Shown here: in pieces, positions 49,383 to 58,405 of the stretch
How positions within the stretch are numbered: the stretch's first letter is position 1
How the letters are laid out: every line of letters begins with the position of its first letter
Origin: Polyangium spumosum
Lineage (GTDB): Bacteria; Myxococcota_A; Polyangia; Polyangiales; Polyangiaceae
Length of the DNA: 64,000 nt
Direction: 5' to 3'
NCBI RefSeq assembly: GCF_009649845.1
Contig: NZ_WJIE01000003.1
Span: forward strand, 496,001 to 560,000
Notes under the pieces: model-generated
What the model saw: only the letters and a program-made list of their open reading frames with translations
Database searches by the model: none
What the model was told of the DNA's origin: nothing
Position numbers and translations under genes: made by a program

Positions 49383-50318
49383 TCAGAGCGTGACGACGTC
49401 GATGGGCGGGCCCGCGGAGACCACGACCTCCGAGGCGCGGAGCACGTCGCCGTCGAGCACGTAGGGCCCCTCGGGAGAAAAACGCACGACGAACGAGCGC
49501 ACGAGGTCGTCGAAAGATCCCGCGCCGCCGATGGGTCTTCCCAGGAGGACGCGCGGCGCGCGCGGGCCGAGCGAGCGCGGAGGCAGAGGGCTCGCGACGA
49601 GGTGCGGGCGATCGAGATCCTCGCCGGCGCGGTGGTTGACGCGCATGCCGAGGCCGAGGTCTCGCACGACGGCGGCGCACACGAGCGACCAGCGATCGGA
49701 GCCGAGGCGACGACCGTCGACCTCGATGGTGCACGGCATCGGCGTGAGCACCACGCGCGCGTACGGGCCTTCGACGAAGGACTCCACGAAGATCCGACCG
49801 GCGATCCGGGCCGCGCCTCCGTACCCGCGCGCGCCGTCCGCGTAGTAGAGGTCGAAGAACCGCGCGACGAGGCCGGTGCCGAAGATGAAGCCGATACGCT
49901 CGGTCGCCCTGCCCTCGCGCGTCTCGCGCACCCGCAGCGTGGCTCTGCGCTGCGAGGTGAGCGCGCGGGAGGCAAAGAGCCGCGCGAGCAGCCGCGCGGG
50001 ATCCCCCTGCACGCCGAAGTTCCGAGCGACCGTGGCCACGGTGCCGCCGGGCAGGAGCGCGAGGCGCGGGAGCGAGGTCTCGCCGAAGGCACGCGCGAGC
50101 GCGGTCACGCCCGCCATGAAGCTCCCATCGCCGCCGGAGAGGATCACGAGGTCCGTGCCGCGCGCGGCGATGCGCGCGCAGACGGCGTCGAGCTCGTCGA
50201 CACGCGTGGTCGGGTGGACGTCGGCGACGCCCGCGCAGACGCGCCTCACCTCGTCGAGGAGCGAAGGCCTTCGCCGATAGAGGCGAGCCGTGATGTTGGC
50301 GATGACGTCGATGCGCAT
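49383..50318 (-). CDS. Diacylglycerol/lipid kinase family protein
   Basis: The 311-residue protein belongs to the DAGK catalytic (YegS/BmrU) family. It has IDVIANITARLYRR at the start, the glycine-rich LVILSGGDGSFM nucleotide-binding motif, and LLPGGTVATVARN, where the usual GGTxND is GGTVAT. The C-terminal beta-sandwich half is recognisable (CTIEVDGRRLGSDRWSLVCA, then LDGDVLRASEVVVSAG). It would phosphorylate diacylglycerol, a ceramide-like lipid or another lipid alcohol. The start at 50318 begins the domain; the longer upstream frame is not supported. Confidence 0.87.
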   Translation of the reverse strand: MRIDVIANITARLYRRRPSLLDEVRRVCAGVADVHPTTRVDELDAVCARIAARGTDLVILSGGDGSFMAGVTALARAFGETSLPRLALLPGGTVATVARNFGVQGDPARLLARLFASRALTSQRRATLRVRETREGRATERIGFIFGTGLVARFFDLYYADGARGYGGAARIAGRIFVESFVEGPYARVVLTPMPCTIEVDGRRLGSDRWSLVCAAVVRDLGLGMRVNHRAGEDLDRPHLVASPLPPRSLGPRAPRVLLGRPIGGAGSFDDLVRSFVVRFSPEGPYVLDGDVLRASEVVVSAGPPIDVVTL

Positions 50319-50551
50319 GAGCGGAAGGTCCGCGGCGATGCCGAGGCCTGTGGGGGAGCGGACGCGATGGGCGCGATCGGGGGATTCGAGGGCGCGACGC
50401 GGCTCGTCCGAGCAGCGCTCCCGACCGGAAAAGGACACCCGAGGCGCGCAGGGTGACTCACCCGAGCTGCGGGGGAAAGGGCAACACGCGCGCGGACCCA
50501 GGAAGGCTTTGCGAGACGAGGCGAGGTCGGGTAGCTCGGAAGGAACGCCCG

Positions 50552-51883
50552 ATGATCGCTCGCCGCACGAAATTCCCGCGCGCCCTTGGAAGCCTCTTCG
50601 TCCTCGCTCTCGCCGCAGGTTGCGGCGGAGGCCCTGCCCTGCGCGCAGCGGAGCAAGGAGACCTCGGCACCGCGCGACGCGCGCTCTCGTCGAGCGCCGC
50701 GGCGGAGGACATCGACGCGGACGAGGCGCGCCGCATTGCGCGTGTCGTGCTCGAGCAAGAGGTAAAGGCCGCGAAGGGCGACGCAGGCGTGAGCAAGCTG
50801 AAGGAGCTGCCGTCGTGCGCCGAGGGGCTCGACGACGCGCTCGAAGCGCGCGCCGAGGGCACGGACGAGGTCGCGGCGATCGCGGCGCTGATCCGCTTCG
50901 ACGCGCGCCTCTGGGATCGCGACGACCTCGCGGCGGCGGCGCGCGCGGCGCTCGCGTCGAAGGGCGCCTCCACCGCGTGGCGCGCCGTCGAGGCGCGTGG
51001 GCTCGTCGACTACGCGGACGGCAAGCTTCGCCGAACCCTGTTCACCGACGGGGACGAGGCCGTGCGTGTCGCGGCGCTCAAGGCCTCGTTCGACGCGTTT
51101 GATCCGAACGACACCGAGGCGCTGCTCGAAGCGGCGCGGCTCGACCCGCACGCTCCCGCCCGCGCGCAGGCGATCGACGCGGTGGGCAACCTCGGCGGCG
51201 AGCGCGTCGTCCTGGCGCTGAAGGATCTCTTCGTGAAGGCAGACGAGGACGAGCGGGTCGCGATCGTGGGCGCGTGGGCCTCGTCGCGATCGATCGACGC
51301 CGGTGGGCGAGGGCAGCTCGTCCGGATCTCGCAGGCCGAGCGAGGTTTGCCGCAGATCGCAGCCGCGGCCGTGCTCGTCCGGCAGCCGGGCCCGGGCGCG
51401 GAGGACGCCGCGGGCGTGCTCGCGCGGGCGATCGAGGCGGGATCGACGCGCGAGCGGGTGTTCGCGATCCACGCGGCGACGCTCGAGAGCACGCTCGTGC
51501 GTGAGGCGCTGGTGAAGGCGCGGAGCGACGCGGACGAGGACGTCGCGATCGCGGCGCTCGGGCGCGGCCTTCAGATGGCGCCGGCCGAGGGGGAAGGCGC
51601 GCGGCCGAAGGAGCGCGCCGAGATCACGCAGAAGCTCCTCGGCATGGCGAAGGGCAAGGGCACACGCGCGATGCTGGCGAAGGCGGCGCTCGCGCGGGCG
51701 GGCGCGCGCGAGGTGCTCCCGCTGCTCACGGCGGACGCGCGTTCGCCGAGCGAGCAGGCGCGCAAGGTCGCGGGCACGTCGCTCGTGGCGCTCGGCGAGC
51801 TCGGCCGCGCCGCGCTGCTCGCGGTCGACGCGGACCCGCGCGTGCGCACGGGCGTGGCGTGCGCGATGCTGCGGGCCAAGTAG
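50552..51883 (+). CDS. Predicted lipoprotein with HEAT-like repeats
   Basis: The 443-residue product starts after an AAGGA site, with a lipoprotein signal ending in LAAGC (Cys24). The rest is alpha-helical with repeats of about 30 residues rich in Ala/Leu, such as DEAVRVAALKASFDAF, ARAQAIDAVGNLGG and ARKVAGTSLVALGELG, consistent with HEAT/armadillo-like scaffold repeats. No catalytic motif is visible. It is divergent from the lipid kinase and convergent with the outer membrane protein gene. Confidence 0.8.
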   Translation: MIARRTKFPRALGSLFVLALAAGCGGGPALRAAEQGDLGTARRALSSSAAAEDIDADEARRIARVVLEQEVKAAKGDAGVSKLKELPSCAEGLDDALEARAEGTDEVAAIAALIRFDARLWDRDDLAAAARAALASKGASTAWRAVEARGLVDYADGKLRRTLFTDGDEAVRVAALKASFDAFDPNDTEALLEAARLDPHAPARAQAIDAVGNLGGERVVLALKDLFVKADEDERVAIVGAWASSRSIDAGGRGQLVRISQAERGLPQIAAAAVLVRQPGPGAEDAAGVLARAIEAGSTRERVFAIHAATLESTLVREALVKARSDADEDVAIAALGRGLQMAPAEGEGARPKERAEITQKLLGMAKGKGTRAMLAKAALARAGAREVLPLLTADARSPSEQARKVAGTSLVALGELGRAALLAVDADPRVRTGVACAMLRAK

Positions 51884-51898
51884 AAACAGTTTGTCGTT

Positions 51899-53989
51899 CT
51901 AGAACCTCGAGACGACCTCGAGCCGCGCGCCCTCGAAGGGCGGGAAGAGGCGGCAGACGCCGGAGACGCAGCGGATCGCGCCGCGCCGCTGCCCGACGAA
52001 GAGGTTCACCGTGTTCACGAGCCGCGAGGCCCAGGTGTCGGTGCTGCCGGATCGGTAGGTGAGCCCTCCGCTCAGGTAGTGACAGAGCACGATCTTGTAC
52101 TCGTCCTGGTCGGAGAGCTCCGGCTGGCAGCCGGGCCTCGTCGAGTACTCGTAGCCGAAGACCGCGGAGAGGTGCGGCGACCAGTGCAGGGCCGTGTAGT
52201 TCTCGCCCTCGTTCCACGTACGCCCGTGCGTCGCGGGCAGGTAGCGGTTCCGGTGAAACCCTTGGAGCTGCAACGAAAACGGGCCCTTGATGTGCTTGAC
52301 GAGGTCGTAGCGGACGTAGCCTTCGTAGTAGAGGACGTCCGTCTCGCCCGGCGCCCGCGTCCCGAGCGTGGGCACCGCGCGCTCCGCGATCCGCGCTCCG
52401 ATCCAGGCGCGCGCGTGCGATTTGCCCTGCTCGCGGCTCATGTCGATGCCCACGGCCGTGTCCCACGTGTCCGTGCGGAACTTGTCGTCCATCGACTGGC
52501 AGAGGTCGTTCGTCGGCACCTCGGTCCAGCTCCGGTAGCGGCCGAGCCAGCCGTACACGGACGTGTGATCGTCGTACTTGAAGTTCGCGGTCGCGCGGCC
52601 GCCGGTCATGCACACGTTCGGCGACTCGATCGGCTCCATGTAGATCGGCTCGGCGGTCGGGGGCGCGCTGTAGGCGACGACGCTGTACTCGGGCGCGCTG
52701 TAGCCCGGCGTGGTCACGTCGATGTTCGAGCCGAGCGCGAAGAACTTCCGGTTGTGCTTGCCCTCGAGCGAGAGCTGAAGCTTGCCGAGGCCGAAGTTCG
52801 CGTTCGCGTACACCGCGTACCCCGACACGTCCGGTTGCCGCTCCGTCGCCCTGCCCTGGGCGTCGATCGCGCCCACGTGGCCGTCCCGGAGCTGCTGCCC
52901 CGCGACCTCCACGTAGAGATCACCGATGCCCGCGATCGACGGCACGTTCACCGATCCGCTGAAGGTGCGGATCTGGTTGTGCGAGCGACCTCCGGGCAGG
53001 ACCGTGAACTCGGGGAACTGCGCGTAGCAGCCGTCGACACACTTCGAGTCGCCCGCGGGGCAGGTGTTCCTGCACGCGAGGTTCTCCTCGGTGAAGGATT
53101 TGCGCATCAACACCGACGCGTTGGCGGCGAACTGGATCGCGTCGATCCCGCCCTCCACGCGGCCGCCGAAGATCGTGTCCTCGAGGTAACTCGGCCTCGG
53201 CTCGGCCACGATCGGCTGGCCGTTGATCGCGTACGTCGTCGCGGGCTTCGCGTCCGGAAAGCCAAAAAACAAGGGCGATCCCGAGCCATGCAGGCGCCTG
53301 CCGCTCACCTCGTCGAAGCGCAGCGGGTTCATCTGCCCTGCGAGCAAGGTCGCGCCGATCCGCGCCGGACCGAGCTTCTTGTCGAAGACGACCTTGCCTC
53401 CGCGGATCGTCGTGTCGATCGCGAGCTCGTCGATCTTGCGCACGCTGAGCACGAGCCCGCGGCCGAGCTGCGCGTAGAAATCGCCGATCGTGACGTCGAG
53501 GCCCGGCTGGTTGTAACCGACGTAGAGTTTGGCCGGGTAGACGCTATTCAAGAACCGCGTGTTCAGCTCGTTGTAGAAGCGGTTCGCGTAGTCGATCGCC
53601 TCCGGGACCTGGGCGCTCGGATCGGCCTGCTTCACCGCGTCGATCTGGCGCTGCGCGATCACCTGCGCCTGGGTCCGCGACGTCGTGAGGAAGTAGAGCG
53701 CCGAGTCGAGGCGCACGCCCGCGCGGAAGCGCCACCACGTCGCCTGCACGTTCAGGCGGTTGATCCACTCGCCGTAGTCGTCGTCGACGATCGGGCGCGG
53801 GTTGAACGCGCGGGGATCGTGGTTTCGATTGTCCCAGCGGTAGTCGACGACCGTGGTGTTGGTGACGTCGAGCCCGATCGGCTCACCGAGCGGCCCGGGC
53901 ACGTCGAGCGCCCGCGCCGAGGGCGCGATCGCGAGGCTTCCGAGGGTGACGGCCAGCGCCGCTGCGGCGCGCCTCGAGGAGGACTTCAC
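51899..53989 (-). CDS. Predicted outer-membrane beta-barrel protein
   Basis: The 696-residue protein has a signal peptide ending at about residue 27 (SARALDV). The body is rich in alternating aromatic/Gly strands (YVGYNQPGLDVTIGDFYAQL, ATANFKYDDHTSVYGWLGRY, YYEGYVRYDLV, HLSAVFGYEYST), and the C-terminal residue is Phe, as in outer-membrane barrels. It contains several Cys in two loop clusters (CRNTCPAGDSKCVDGC near 305-320, and Cys near the C-terminus). It is the last gene of an operon after two thioredoxin-fold lipoproteins (34-base gap). I do not know a named function. Confidence 0.78.
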   Translation of the reverse strand: MKSSSRRAAAALAVTLGSLAIAPSARALDVPGPLGEPIGLDVTNTTVVDYRWDNRNHDPRAFNPRPIVDDDYGEWINRLNVQATWWRFRAGVRLDSALYFLTTSRTQAQVIAQRQIDAVKQADPSAQVPEAIDYANRFYNELNTRFLNSVYPAKLYVGYNQPGLDVTIGDFYAQLGRGLVLSVRKIDELAIDTTIRGGKVVFDKKLGPARIGATLLAGQMNPLRFDEVSGRRLHGSGSPLFFGFPDAKPATTYAINGQPIVAEPRPSYLEDTIFGGRVEGGIDAIQFAANASVLMRKSFTEENLACRNTCPAGDSKCVDGCYAQFPEFTVLPGGRSHNQIRTFSGSVNVPSIAGIGDLYVEVAGQQLRDGHVGAIDAQGRATERQPDVSGYAVYANANFGLGKLQLSLEGKHNRKFFALGSNIDVTTPGYSAPEYSVVAYSAPPTAEPIYMEPIESPNVCMTGGRATANFKYDDHTSVYGWLGRYRSWTEVPTNDLCQSMDDKFRTDTWDTAVGIDMSREQGKSHARAWIGARIAERAVPTLGTRAPGETDVLYYEGYVRYDLVKHIKGPFSLQLQGFHRNRYLPATHGRTWNEGENYTALHWSPHLSAVFGYEYSTRPGCQPELSDQDEYKIVLCHYLSGGLTYRSGSTDTWASRLVNTVNLFVGQRRGAIRCVSGVCRLFPPFEGARLEVVSRF

Positions 53990-54023
53990 GCGCGCCTTCT
54001 ACCATGGCGCGCGCGCCGTCCGC

Positions 54024-54554
54024 TCAGTCCGCGAGGGCCTTCTCGACCTCGACGGCGAGCGTCTTCTCGTCGCCCGCGGTGTATCCGCCACGCTTGTGCA
54101 CGATCGAACCATCCTTGCCGATCAGCACGGTGAACGGCAGCTCCCGCTTCGGATTGTAGCGCGCCGTCACCACGGTCTCCTCGTCGAGCAGGACGGGGAA
54201 GATCATCTCTTTCGCGCGCACCACGCTGCTCACCTGCGCGCGCGACTCGGGCCCGTCGGCCGAGACGGCGAGCACGACGAACCCGCGATCCTTGTGCTTC
54301 TTGTAGAGCTCGACGAGGTGCGGCATCTCGATCATGCAGGGGTCGCAGGTGGTCGACCAGAAGTCGATGAGCACCACGCTGCTCCCCTTGTAGTCCGAGA
54401 GCCGGACCTGCTGGCCGTCGAGCGACGGCAGCGTGAAGTCGGGCGCCGCAGCGCCGCCGCCGCCGGCCTTCGCGCCCGGCAATTCGCCGCCACACGAGCC
54501 AAGGAGGAGGCCGGCGATCGCGGCGCCGAGGACGTGAGCTTTTCGCGCGTTCAT
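54024..54554 (-). CDS. TlpA-like thiol-disulfide reductase, predicted lipoprotein
   Basis: The 176-residue product has a lipoprotein signal (LLGSC, Cys21) and a Gly/Ala linker. A peroxiredoxin/TlpA-type thioredoxin fold follows (APDFTLPSLDGQQVRLSDYKG, then VLIDFWSTTCDPCMIEMPHL). The active-site motif is CDPC (Cys70, Cys73), and the cis-Pro is in RELPFTVLIG. It would reduce or exchange disulfides at the periplasmic side of a membrane. The ATG at 54554 is chosen. It lies between another thioredoxin-fold gene and the barrel gene in one operon. Confidence 0.9.
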   Translation of the reverse strand: MNARKAHVLGAAIAGLLLGSCGGELPGAKAGGGGAAAPDFTLPSLDGQQVRLSDYKGSSVVLIDFWSTTCDPCMIEMPHLVELYKKHKDRGFVVLAVSADGPESRAQVSSVVRAKEMIFPVLLDEETVVTARYNPKRELPFTVLIGKDGSIVHKRGGYTAGDEKTLAVEVEKALAD

Positions 54555-54609
54555 ACGCGCATCATGCCGCAAATGGGCAGGGCCGGCACGCGCGCCGAGG
54601 AGGGACGAA

Positions 54610-55320
54610 CTAGAGCTTGCCTTCGATGACCTTCTGGAACGTCGACCAGTAGCTCGCGGGCGGGGGACCGGCGTACGTGTGGACGATCTCCATCGTCCGC
54701 GTGTTGATGATGATGTTCGCCGGGAACGAATCGGACTCCCACAGCGCCGCGAGTTTGCCGCCCGGATCGGTGACCGACGGGTAGTCGATGGCGAACTTCT
54801 TCACCCACTTCGTCAGATCGTCGGGCGTCGCCGGCGAACCCGAAATGCCCTCTGCGAGGGCGAGGAGGAACTCACCGCCCATCGGCTGGTACTTGTCGCG
54901 CAGGCCCGGGAGGACCTCCGCCGCCTCGTACTGGCAAGGGCCGCACCACGAAGCCGAGATGATGATCGCCAGCGCCTTCGGCTTCGGCGTGCCAGCCCCG
55001 AACGACGAGTTTTCCGGAAAAACCTCGTCCCCGGTGGGATTGTAGAACTCGGCGAAAGAGATGAATCGCACGCCGCTGGCGATATGTGCCGTACCGGTCG
55101 GGAAACCGATCAGCTCGTAATTCTGCGCTATCGAGCCCTTGCTGATGCCGTAAGGACCCGCGGGATACGGGAGCGCCCACGATCCGCGGGGCAGTTGCCC
55201 CGTTTGATCGGGGAACCCCGGAGTGACGTTGCCGTCGCCCTCGTCGCCACCGCAGCCGATCAAGCCGAAAGCTGCCGTCAGACCGAGAACCAAGCACCGA
55301 AAGAGCACGTCGTTTCGCAT
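54610..55320 (-). CDS. Thioredoxin-fold predicted lipoprotein (WCGPC)
   Basis: The 236-residue product has a signal ending LIGC (Cys23), about 85 residues of uncharacterised sequence, and a TlpA/AhpC-like thioredoxin domain with the classic ASWCGPCQYEAAEVLP motif (Cys126, Cys129). The cis-Pro is near FPANIIINTRTM. It is the first gene of a three-gene minus-strand operon with the TlpA-like lipoprotein (55-base gap) and the barrel protein. The divergent neighbour encodes a highly Cys-rich lipoprotein, a possible substrate of this thiol system (inference). Confidence 0.87.
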   Translation of the reverse strand: MRNDVLFRCLVLGLTAAFGLIGCGGDEGDGNVTPGFPDQTGQLPRGSWALPYPAGPYGISKGSIAQNYELIGFPTGTAHIASGVRFISFAEFYNPTGDEVFPENSSFGAGTPKPKALAIIISASWCGPCQYEAAEVLPGLRDKYQPMGGEFLLALAEGISGSPATPDDLTKWVKKFAIDYPSVTDPGGKLAALWESDSFPANIIINTRTMEIVHTYAGPPPASYWSTFQKVIEGKL

Positions 55321-55509
55321 GATGCCACCGCGCCGGGAATGAGGTAGGTCGGAATGGTCCCCGCGGGGGTCCGGGGCGTCAAGCGCCCTTCCTTGCAAAA
55401 GCCCCCGCACGGACCGGATCCAAAACCAGGCAAGATCCGTGGAACCCGGCACCGTCCCACGCATACCCACATCCACGGAGGGACGGCCCTCCGCGGTTCG
55501 AGGTCATCC

Positions 55510-56835
55510 ATGCAGCATTCTCCCGTTCTCCGTCCGCGGCAGCCCGCGCGCCTCCGTTTTGCCGCCGCCCTCTCGCTCCTCTCGCTCCTTTTCAGCGGCG
55601 CGCTCGGCGCGTGCTCCGAGGAGGAGGCGCCGTTCTGCTTCGGCGGCTTCGTCACCGCGGACGGCGTGTGCGAGGGGAAATGCACACCCGACAAGTGCCT
55701 GGAAGGCAACACGTGTGTGAACAACCGCTGCGTCCTCGAGTGCGCCGCGCACACCGATTGCCTCGCCGACGGGACGCAGGACTGCTCGCCCGCGGTCGAG
55801 GATGATACGAAACGCGAAATCTTCGCCTGCCAGCCGAACGACAAGCCCTTCGGCTTCGGCTTCAAATGCCCCTTCGGCGACGAGTGCAGCAAGGTCCACT
55901 CCTGCGCCGGGACGGGCACGCCCTGCATCCTCGACCAGTGCAACGGCGCGCCCGACACCTGCACGCTCGACGAGGAGCACTGCTACGGGCGCGCGAACTG
56001 CCTCGTCGGCAAGTGCCCGGACAAGACGGCTTGCACCGTGCTCACGTGCGCGCCGGCGGAGTGCGTCGCGCCGCTCTCCTGCCTCTCGACCGCCGAGGGT
56101 GACGCCGATGCTTTCTGCACCAAGCAAGATTGCCAGAGCGACGCCGAGTGCCCCGGCGGCTTCTACTGCGGCACGACGCGCGAGGCCCGCGCCCTCTGCG
56201 AGAGCATGAACCCCGCCAAGGGCAACAACGGCCTCTGCGGACAGTCGAACGACCCGTGCATCGAGCCGAGCTCGCTCGGGCAGGGCAACACCATGTTCGA
56301 GGGCCAGCTCTGTGTCCTGCGCAAGACGTGTATCGCGCGCGACACGTGCGCCCCGTGCAACACCGACCTCGACTGCTCGCAGAACACGAACAGCCACTGC
56401 GTCGCGCTGCCGAACGACACGACGAAGCGCTGCGCCGCCGGGTGCGCGACGGACGACGACTGCGGGCGCGCCTTCGAGTGCAAGCCCGTGGACGCGGCCG
56501 CGCCGGAGGGGCCGAAGGCCTGCTTCCACCGCTTCGGCTCCTGCGTCGGCGAGGGCAACTACTGCGAGCCTTGCGTGAACGACGAGCACTGCGGCCCGCT
56601 CACCGGCCGCTCCGTCTGCATCGAGGCCACCGACGGCAGCCGCGGCTGCGTCGACCTCGCCGCCGCGGGCGGGCCTTGCATGTCGAACGCGGACTGCCCG
56701 CTCTCGCCGAGCGGTAAGCACGCGGAGTGCGACCTCAACCCGAACTCGCAGAACTACCAGAAGTGCCAGCTCCTCCCGTACACGCTCGCCAACCCGCTCG
56801 ACCCGAACCAGGGCGGCGAGGCGAGCTGCTGGTAA
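55510..56835 (+). CDS. Very Cys-rich predicted lipoprotein
   Basis: The 441-residue product starts at an ATG with a GAGGTC site and has a lipobox LGAC (Cys35). The mature protein contains over 50 cysteines, in repeated modules with patterns such as CxxDxDCxxxxxxxxxCv (for example CNTDLDCSQNTNSHCV, CATDDDCGRAFEC, CVNDEHCGPLTGRSVC, CMSNADCPLSPSGKHAEC). These resemble the myxobacterial "DxDC" Cys-rich repeats found in many surface lipoproteins of this group. No enzymatic domain is seen. A disulfide-bonded surface or adhesion protein is the likeliest interpretation. Confidence 0.85.
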   Translation: MQHSPVLRPRQPARLRFAAALSLLSLLFSGALGACSEEEAPFCFGGFVTADGVCEGKCTPDKCLEGNTCVNNRCVLECAAHTDCLADGTQDCSPAVEDDTKREIFACQPNDKPFGFGFKCPFGDECSKVHSCAGTGTPCILDQCNGAPDTCTLDEEHCYGRANCLVGKCPDKTACTVLTCAPAECVAPLSCLSTAEGDADAFCTKQDCQSDAECPGGFYCGTTREARALCESMNPAKGNNGLCGQSNDPCIEPSSLGQGNTMFEGQLCVLRKTCIARDTCAPCNTDLDCSQNTNSHCVALPNDTTKRCAAGCATDDDCGRAFECKPVDAAAPEGPKACFHRFGSCVGEGNYCEPCVNDEHCGPLTGRSVCIEATDGSRGCVDLAAAGGPCMSNADCPLSPSGKHAECDLNPNSQNYQKCQLLPYTLANPLDPNQGGEASCW

Positions 56836-56863
56836 GACACGCTGGTCTCCGGGGGCTTCGATC

Positions 56864-56899
56864 GCCGCGCGACGCGCATGAAGTTTCGCGTCGCGCGGC
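56864..56899. terminator. Strong hairpin after the Cys-rich lipoprotein gene
   Basis: A perfect 13-bp stem (56864-56876 with 56887-56899) with a 10-base loop lies 29 bases after the stop codon of the 55510-56835 gene. The following bases are only moderately pyrimidine-rich. It probably marks the transcript end before the next Cys-rich gene. Confidence 0.55.
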
Positions 56900-57050
56900 A
56901 CGTCTCCTTCGCACCTCTCGCTCGTGATCCGCGGCTCTTCGTGGAGCATCGGGGATCGACGAGAGACTGCTCACGCCGCACTTCGCATGGCGCAGAAGGT
57001 GCACGTGCGCTTCAACGTACCCATCACTTCTTCAACAAGGAGAGCTTCGC

Positions 57051-58229
57051 ATGTCGCAGAAGAACAAGTGGATTCGCTTCGCCGCCGCGCCCGCCTTCGT
57101 GCTCGGCATCGGCCTCACCGCCGGCATCGGTTGCAGCGACGTCGCCGACATCGTCGACGGCTGTGACGAGTTCCGCGCCGACGCGTCGTGGGGCGCGAAC
57201 CTCGACATCGACTACCGCGTCAAGTCGTTCATGGGCGCCTCCGGCGCGTTCGTCACGCTCGCCGATCAGATGATCGCCGACGTCACCACGGCCTGCGAGG
57301 GCATCGCCGTCGCGGCCAAGCGCGACCCCGCGGCGTGGAACACGCTCGAGGGCGCGGCCCGCCTCGAGGCTGCGTGCAAGGAGGCGGAGACCGGCTTCGA
57401 CGCGGTGATCCAGGCGAACGCCGAGGTGAAGCTCGTCGCGCTCGTCGAGGGTGGCCACTGCGAGGCGAGCCTCGACGCCGCCGCCGAGTGCAACGCGCGC
57501 TGCGACGTCGACGCCAAGTGCACGCCGGCGCAGCTCGAGGCCAAGTGCGAGCCGGGCAAGCTCGCGGGCTCCTGCTCGGCCAGCTGCTCGGGCTCCTGCA
57601 CGGCCGACGTCGGCGCCACGGTCGAGTGCAACGGCCGCTGCAGCGCGACGTGCGACGGCAAGTGCGACGGCGCGTGCTCCTCGGGCGACTCGAACAACTG
57701 CAACGGCCGCTGCGAGGGCACGTGCGAGGGCACCTGCTCGGGCTCGTGCGAGCTCGAGGCCAACGCGACCGTGCAGTGCAACGGCACCTGCCGCGGTGAG
57801 TGCTCGGTCGAGTTCCAGGAGCCGCGCTGCGAGGGCAAGATCACGCCCCCCGAGTGCGAGGTCGACGCCGACTGCCAGGCGAGCTGCCGCGCGCAGGTCC
57901 AGGCGAACGCGTCGTGCACGCCGCCCAAGGTCACGATCGAGCTCTCGGCCGGCGCGACGGCCGATCTCGAGGCGCTCGCCTCCGCGCTCGAGGAGCACCT
58001 GCCGAGGCTCATCGTGAACGGCGTCGAGCGTGGTCAGGCCGCGCTCGACGCGGGCGAGACGCTCGTGAAGGTCGGCCAGAACCTCGAAGGCGCGCTCACC
58101 TCGAGCGGCAAGGCCTTCGTCTGCGCGACGACCGCGGCGAGCGCCGCGCTCAACGCGAGCGTCGAGGTCAAGGTCTCCGTCGAGGCCAGCGCCAGCGTCG
58201 GCGGCAAGGCTGCCGGCTCCGTCAACTGA
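57051..58229 (+). CDS. Predicted lipoprotein with dense CxGxC-type repeats
   Basis: The 392-residue product has an excellent AAGGAGAG ribosome binding site and a lipobox-like AGIGC (Cys28). Residues 137-289 contain 26 cysteines, many spaced by three residues (CSASCSGSC, CNGRCSATCDGKCDGAC, CEGTCEGTCSGSC). The flanking N-terminal (30-136) and C-terminal (290-392) parts are Ala/Val-rich helical and share sequence style with each other, so the Cys region reads as an insertion into a helical protein. The C-terminal 100 residues are low in Cys. Function is unknown; metal binding or an extended disulfide ladder is possible. Confidence 0.83.
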   Translation: MSQKNKWIRFAAAPAFVLGIGLTAGIGCSDVADIVDGCDEFRADASWGANLDIDYRVKSFMGASGAFVTLADQMIADVTTACEGIAVAAKRDPAAWNTLEGAARLEAACKEAETGFDAVIQANAEVKLVALVEGGHCEASLDAAAECNARCDVDAKCTPAQLEAKCEPGKLAGSCSASCSGSCTADVGATVECNGRCSATCDGKCDGACSSGDSNNCNGRCEGTCEGTCSGSCELEANATVQCNGTCRGECSVEFQEPRCEGKITPPECEVDADCQASCRAQVQANASCTPPKVTIELSAGATADLEALASALEEHLPRLIVNGVERGQAALDAGETLVKVGQNLEGALTSSGKAFVCATTAASAALNASVEVKVSVEASASVGGKAAGSVN

Positions 58230-58240
58230 GCGCCTGATCG

Positions 58241-58292
58241 ACGCGCCGCCCGGCCGCTCGTCGTGCTGGGCGGCGCGTTCTCTTTTTGTTTC
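58241..58292 (+). terminator. Rho-independent terminator after the CxGxC-repeat lipoprotein gene
   Basis: An 11-bp perfect GC-rich stem (58241-58251 with 58268-58278) with a 16-base loop is followed by TCTCTTTTTGTTT. This is a textbook intrinsic terminator. Confidence 0.88.
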
Positions 58293-58405
58293 GCCCCGGC
58301 CGTTTTTCTCGGCGGCCCTCGGGCCTCGCGATCGTGGAACGGGTTGACGACACCCACGGCTGGTCCTAACAGACCGGCTGCCCCGCGCCTGCCCCCAAGG
58401 AAATC

